This document shows positions 7,634 through 10,397 of a DNA stretch of 10,397 nucleotides, piece after piece; position 1 is the first letter of the stretch; every line of letters starts with the position of its first letter. The stretch comes from Burkholderiales bacterium (GTDB lineage: Bacteria > Pseudomonadota > Gammaproteobacteria > Burkholderiales > JAEUMW01): the NCBI GenBank assembly GCA_016791285.1, contig JAEUMX010000328.1:1-10397 (forward strand), read 5' to 3'. A program made the position numbers and the translations under genes. A model generated the notes under the pieces. That model ran no database searches. It was not told the origin of the DNA and was given only the letters and a program-made list of their open reading frames with translations.

Positions 7634-7760
7634 CTCGAAAGTCGCAATCGAATGGTCTCCGGACGCGCGCATCGCGTACTCGGAGCGACCCTGCGGATAA
7701 GTTGCGAGGAGTGCGTGGCCCGTCGCGGGGGCCGGGGTGAGTCGAAGTCACCGGAACCGA

Positions 7761-7772
7761 ACGTCGCGACGT
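7761..7772. repeat. 12-base perfect palindrome upstream of gspG
   Basis: ACGTCGCGACGT is a perfect inverted repeat in the non-coding gap, about 170 bases before the preferred gspG start. It is a candidate operator; no regulator gene is visible in the window to assign to it. Confidence 0.45.
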
Positions 7773-7883
7773 GGATCGACCGCCGCCAGCGCTCCCGGGG
7801 ACCCACCTGCCCACTCCCCATGGTCCGTCTTTCCCTGTTATGAGGTCAACCTTACCCCGGCCTTGGGGTCCGGCGCAACCTGT

Positions 7884-7900
7884 CGTCAATCCGCGTCAAT
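7884..7900 (-). repeat. Tandem ATTGACG heptamers, 10 bases apart
   Basis: On the minus strand ATTGACG occurs twice with a 10-base period, one helical turn, immediately after the TPR stop; a third related TTGAC core lies near 7845-7849. The spacing suits an activator binding one face of the helix. TTGAC also resembles a -35 box, but no matching -10 is seen at the right distance. Confidence 0.4.
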
Positions 7901-7907
7901 CGGGGGA

Positions 7908-9728
7908 TCAGAGCCGCGCGAGATCGAGCCGCGATGGATCGCCGAGCCACGCCTGCCGCAACCGCTTCTCGACGGCGCGCGCGGAGCGCGCATCCCCGCG
8001 CTGTCGATAGACCTCCGCCAGACCGTAGAGTGCCCAGCCATTCTGCGGCGTACCGACCAGGATCGAACGGAAGGCGGTCTCGGCGCCAGGGGCATCGCCG
8101 GCGAGCAGCTTGACTGCGCCCAGGGATTGGCGCAGCGGGTAGTACCAGAATGGCGGCTCCATGTACGCGAGCTCATCTTCGAGCGCCACCGCGAGCTGGA
8201 GCTCTGCGACCGCCTGGGCAAGATCTCCGCGCGACTGCGCGGTGCGCGCGTCCACGACGTGGCGGGCCACTCGGAGCACCTGTCTGGCTGGGACACCGCC
8301 CGCTTCGAGGGGGGTGAAATCCGCGTTCTGCTCGAGCGCGAGGATAGCCTCGCTTTCCCTCGCCGCGCCGCTCGAGTCGCCCTGCGCCGCGTACGCGGTG
8401 CCGCGCGCGTAGTGCCACATGGCCTTCACGTAGGGCAGGCTGTCCCCGGGATCGGGCAGCGCCAGCACCGTGGCCGGATCGCTGAACTGCGCGTGCGCGA
8501 AGTACGGAGCGGCCTTGATCGGCTGCACCCACGCGATGGTCCGGGCGGCCTCCGGCGAGACGATGCGATCGAGCTTGTCCGCGGATTCGAGCACCGCGCG
8601 CCCATCCCCGGCCATCTGCGCCGATACCATCAGCGAATGCACGTTGTGCGGGTAATACGCCTGTGGATAGATGCCCTGCGGCCGCGCCTGGGCAATATAG
8701 TTCTCGTCCGCGGCCACGGCGGCCTTGTTCGCGGCGAGCGCATCCTTGTAGAGACCGATCCGGTAATAGATGTGGAAGGGCATGTGCACGAGGTGCCCCG
8801 CTCCCGGCATCGCCGTCCCGAGCCGCCGCGCGTACGGCGTCGCGCGCTGCGGCCGGCTGGACGCCTCGACCATGTGAATGTAGTAGTGGATCGCGCCGGG
8901 ATGGTCGGGATTCGCCTTCAGCACGCGCTCGAGCGTTGCCAGGATCTCGCTGGTACGCCCCTTGGGTCGACTGCCGCCCGCCTCCCAGTAGTCCCATGGC
9001 GTGAGATCCATGAGCGACTCGGCGTATAGAACGGCCACCAGCGTGTCCTTCGGATGGCGCGTCGCGAGCTTCTGCATGCCGTTCGCGTAGGCCGCGTCGA
9101 GGGCCGCGCGATCCGCGTCGGCAGCCTCCGAGTAACGCACCGCCAGCGCCTCGATCAATCCCTGCTCGACCGCCGTCGCGCCGGACTTGAGCGCAACCGC
9201 GCGTCGGCTCGCGGCAAACGCAGGCGCCGCCGCGGTCGGCTCCATCGGCGCATTGATGTTGGGGCCGAGCACCAGGGCCTCCCCCCAAAAGCACATGGCA
9301 CAGGCCGGGTCGAGCCGCTGCGCCTTGCGGAATGCCCGCCGGGCCTCCGCGTGGTTGAACGCCAGGGCGAGCCGGATACCCTGATCGAAGTACTGCTGCG
9401 CAAGCGGGTTCGTCGTGCTGATCGGATAGCGCAGCGTGCCCAGGCCGGTAAAGAGCGGGGGATCGTCGTCGGCAGGCGCATCCGCCCCCGCATCGGAGGC
9501 CGTCTGAAACGGCCGCACCTCGGTCGTCGCCGCGGCCAGCCGGAAGAACACTTTCTTGTCCGTGCCGACGGATTGCGGCTGCACGCAGCGGGCCGCGGCG
9601 AGTGTCGCGACCGCCGGTGGCTCGGTCTCGGGGTCACCGAACCGGGTTGCCCCGTAGGCAGCGGCAGCGACGAGCGCACTACCCAGCAGCAAGCCGGATC
9701 GAGACTTCAGTTTCGTGGTGGGTTGCAT
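7908..9728 (-). CDS. Exported or membrane-anchored TPR protein with histidine-rich motifs, function unknown
   Basis: Predicted 606-residue protein. I choose ATG 9728 because it has AAGG 8 bases upstream and begins with a basic, hydrophobic leader (residues 6-27) typical of a signal peptide or N-terminal anchor; the frame extends upstream to 9863 but that part runs through the terminator. Ala/Asp-rich residues 28-100 look disordered. TPR-like helices follow at about 107-141, 323-346, 437-468, 491-520 and 532-590. Motifs of a widespread bacterial TPR family are visible: FNHAEARRAFRKAQRLDP (124-141), CAMCFWGEALVLGPNIN (143-159), HYYIHMVEASSRP (281-293) and HLVHMPFHIYYRIG (312-325). Histidines 281, 285, 312, 315, 319, 361 and 364 cluster in the middle and could bind metal, but that is speculation. 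CAMCF is not a haem motif because no His follows. No enzymatic function can be assigned. It lies between the protease and the secretion operon and is transcribed in the same direction. Confidence 0.9.
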   Translation of the reverse strand: MQPTTKLKSRSGLLLGSALVAAAAYGATRFGDPETEPPAVATLAAARCVQPQSVGTDKKVFFRLAAATTEVRPFQTASDAGADAPADDDPPLFTGLGTLRYPISTTNPLAQQYFDQGIRLALAFNHAEARRAFRKAQRLDPACAMCFWGEALVLGPNINAPMEPTAAAPAFAASRRAVALKSGATAVEQGLIEALAVRYSEAADADRAALDAAYANGMQKLATRHPKDTLVAVLYAESLMDLTPWDYWEAGGSRPKGRTSEILATLERVLKANPDHPGAIHYYIHMVEASSRPQRATPYARRLGTAMPGAGHLVHMPFHIYYRIGLYKDALAANKAAVAADENYIAQARPQGIYPQAYYPHNVHSLMVSAQMAGDGRAVLESADKLDRIVSPEAARTIAWVQPIKAAPYFAHAQFSDPATVLALPDPGDSLPYVKAMWHYARGTAYAAQGDSSGAARESEAILALEQNADFTPLEAGGVPARQVLRVARHVVDARTAQSRGDLAQAVAELQLAVALEDELAYMEPPFWYYPLRQSLGAVKLLAGDAPGAETAFRSILVGTPQNGWALYGLAEVYRQRGDARSARAVEKRLRQAWLGDPSRLDLARL

Positions 9729-9736
9729 GGTCGGTG

Positions 9737-9740
9737 CCTT
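9737..9740 (-). promoter_or_regulatory. Ribosome binding site of the TPR gene
   Basis: AAGG on the minus strand, 8 bases before the ATG at 9728. It decides the start in favour of 9728 over the longer frame beginning at 9863. Confidence 0.6.
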
Positions 9741-9757
9741 GAAAATCCACAGCTCCC

Positions 9758-9785
9758 CTATAGAACACAATCGTCGAATCGACAA
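9758..9785 (-). promoter_or_regulatory. Possible promoter of the TPR gene
   Basis: On the minus strand a TTGTCG (9780-9785) lies 15-16 bases before TCTATA/CTATAG (9758-9764), about 30 bases ahead of the TPR start codon. The area is AT-richer than its surroundings and lies just downstream of a terminator, as expected for a new transcription start. Both boxes and the spacing are imperfect. Confidence 0.3.
9773..9783. repeat. Palindrome overlapping the possible TPR promoter
   Basis: GTCGATTCGAC on the minus strand is an inverted repeat with a single central base and overlaps the proposed -35 box. It could be a repressor site if the promoter is real. Confidence 0.3.
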
Positions 9786-9807
9786 GGGCGGAACGCGATG
9801 CAGGCGC

Positions 9808-9891
9808 AAAAAAAGCGCGCGCCCTGCGGCATCAACCCCGTCCGTAAGCCCGATACGGCTCACGATCGGAAGCGGATGCGGAGGGCGCGCG
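9808..9891 (-). terminator. Rho-independent terminator of the protease gene, with extended internal structure
   Basis: On the minus strand, 25 bases after the protease stop, AGGGCGCGCG's complement arms at 9882-9891 and 9816-9825 form a 10-bp GC-rich stem. It continues after a small internal mismatch with GATGC/GCATC (9875-9879 with 9829-9833) and is followed by seven T residues (9808-9814). The loop region contains a second hairpin, CCGAT/ATCGG around 9850-9869. Stem plus T-run is a classic intrinsic terminator; the roughly 40-base structured loop is larger than usual. Confidence 0.8.
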
Positions 9892-9916
9892 GTGGCTCTA
9901 TAGCGCTACGAGCTCG

Positions 9917-10397
9917 CTAGCAGTTGCCGGCGCGATGGGCGCACACCGTGTTGCGCACCGCAACCCAGCGGCCATCCAGCTCGGAGGCGCCGAGCAAACC
10001 GATCGACGTTGGCAGGTAGGTGTAGGACGACACGGCGACTACACGATTACGGCCGGAATTCCCCTGGGGCGGAATACCACCGACGGAGCCGAAGTTCTGC
10101 ACCCAGGGTCCACCGCTCACGCCGAAGGTTTGGGATGTTCCGTACTCGCAGTTGAACGGTGCGACGTTGCGATGCGTATTCGAGGATCCCAGTGAAAGAC
10201 GCTGGCCCCCGAACACGTTTGCGGGATACCCGTTCTTGTGCGTGTGGTTATCCCGACAGCTGCCCGTTTGCCAGCCGAGCCACCCCGTCACCTGCCCGAT
10301 GCGCTTGACCGAGCCGCTGATGAAGCGGTCTTCCAGCTCGATCATGGCATAGTCCGCGGCGTTCGGTACCCCGCCGCCCCCGAAGTGCCACGTGGCG
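9917..10397 (-). CDS. Trypsin-like serine protease, C-terminal part (5' end outside window)
   Basis: C-terminal 159 residues of a chymotrypsin-fold (S1 or V8-like) serine peptidase; the frame is open to the right edge, so the start, any signal peptide and the catalytic His are not visible. The fragment has AADYAMIELED (residues 13-23), whose Asp15 fits the catalytic aspartate, a GYPANVFGGQ segment, and FGVSGGPW with nucleophile Ser94 in the GxSGGP signature. Four cysteines (47, 83, 153, 159) suggest disulfides and an extracytoplasmic location. The frame contains an internal ATG at 10345, but the conserved Asp motif lies upstream of it, so that is not the true start. TAG at 9919-9917 is followed by a strong terminator, so this gene ends its own transcript. 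Such proteases are frequent T2SS clients in general, which makes the neighbouring secretion operon suggestive but not proof. Confidence 0.88.
   Translation of the reverse strand, partial: ATWHFGGGGVPNAADYAMIELEDRFISGSVKRIGQVTGWLGWQTGSCRDNHTHKNGYPANVFGGQRLSLGSSNTHRNVAPFNCEYGTSQTFGVSGGPWVQNFGSVGGIPPQGNSGRNRVVAVSSYTYLPTSIGLLGASELDGRWVAVRNTVCAHRAGNC

Larger units (their letters stand above)
7592..7907. other. Gene-free region upstream of the secretion operon
   Basis: About 316 bases between the TPR gene stop and the chosen gspG start. I find no convincing coding frame. The region should hold the operon promoter, but I could not place a good -35/-10 pair. It contains two perfect palindromes, a phased heptamer direct repeat and a short GC-rich hairpin near the TPR stop (7854-7869) without a T-run. 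If gspG starts at 7672, the gap shrinks to 235 bases. Confidence 0.6.

Noticed and set aside
7854..7869. Hairpin ACCCC/GGGGT after the TPR gene as a terminator
   Set aside because: The stem is only 5 bp and no T-run follows on the minus strand.
9290..9301. CxxC in the TPR protein as a possible haem-binding site
   Set aside because: The motif is CAMCF, so the histidine needed for c-type haem attachment is missing.

Overview
The window looks like chromosomal DNA of a GC-rich, Gram-negative proteobacterium. The genes have very high G/C at third positions, and they encode an outer-membrane secretin, a major pseudopilin and an inner-membrane assembly platform. Protein style suggests a beta- or gammaproteobacterium (for example Burkholderiales or the Nevskia/Steroidobacter group), but nothing here fixes the taxon. 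Every gene I can support lies on the minus strand, so transcription runs from high to low coordinates. I see no tRNA, rRNA, CRISPR array, insertion sequence or phage gene.

From about 7600 down to the left edge runs one compact operon of eight genes: gspG (major pseudopilin), gspF (membrane platform), gspE (ATPase), a PilM/GspL-like cytoplasmic protein, a PilN-like protein, a PilO/GspM-like protein, a GspC/PilP-like protein and the secretin gspD, which is cut by the window edge. Junctions from gspF onward overlap by 4 to 20 bases or are 1 base apart, and four of them are ATGA/GTGA stop-start overlaps. This implies tight translational coupling. Several starts are GTG, and the longest open frames overstate the true N-termini of gspE, pilN and pilO.

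The machine is a hybrid. Pseudopilin, ATPase and platform protein are type II secretion (T2SS)-like. The alignment complex is split as in type IV pili (separate PilM, PilN, PilO and a short PilP/HR-type protein) instead of full-length GspL, GspM and GspC. The secretin is a lipoprotein with an N-terminal TPR-like block and a reduced set of periplasmic N-domains. Minor pseudopilins (gspH-K) and a prepilin peptidase are not in the window.

Upstream of the operon is a gene-free gap of about 316 bases (7592-7907) with several palindromes and repeats. Next comes a 606-residue exported or membrane-anchored TPR protein with histidine-rich motifs (7908-9728). At the right edge is the C-terminal part of a trypsin-like serine protease (9917-10397), separated from the TPR gene by a strong rho-independent terminator with an elaborate internal hairpin. 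The protease is probably extracytoplasmic and could be a client of the secretion machine; that link is inference from proximity only.
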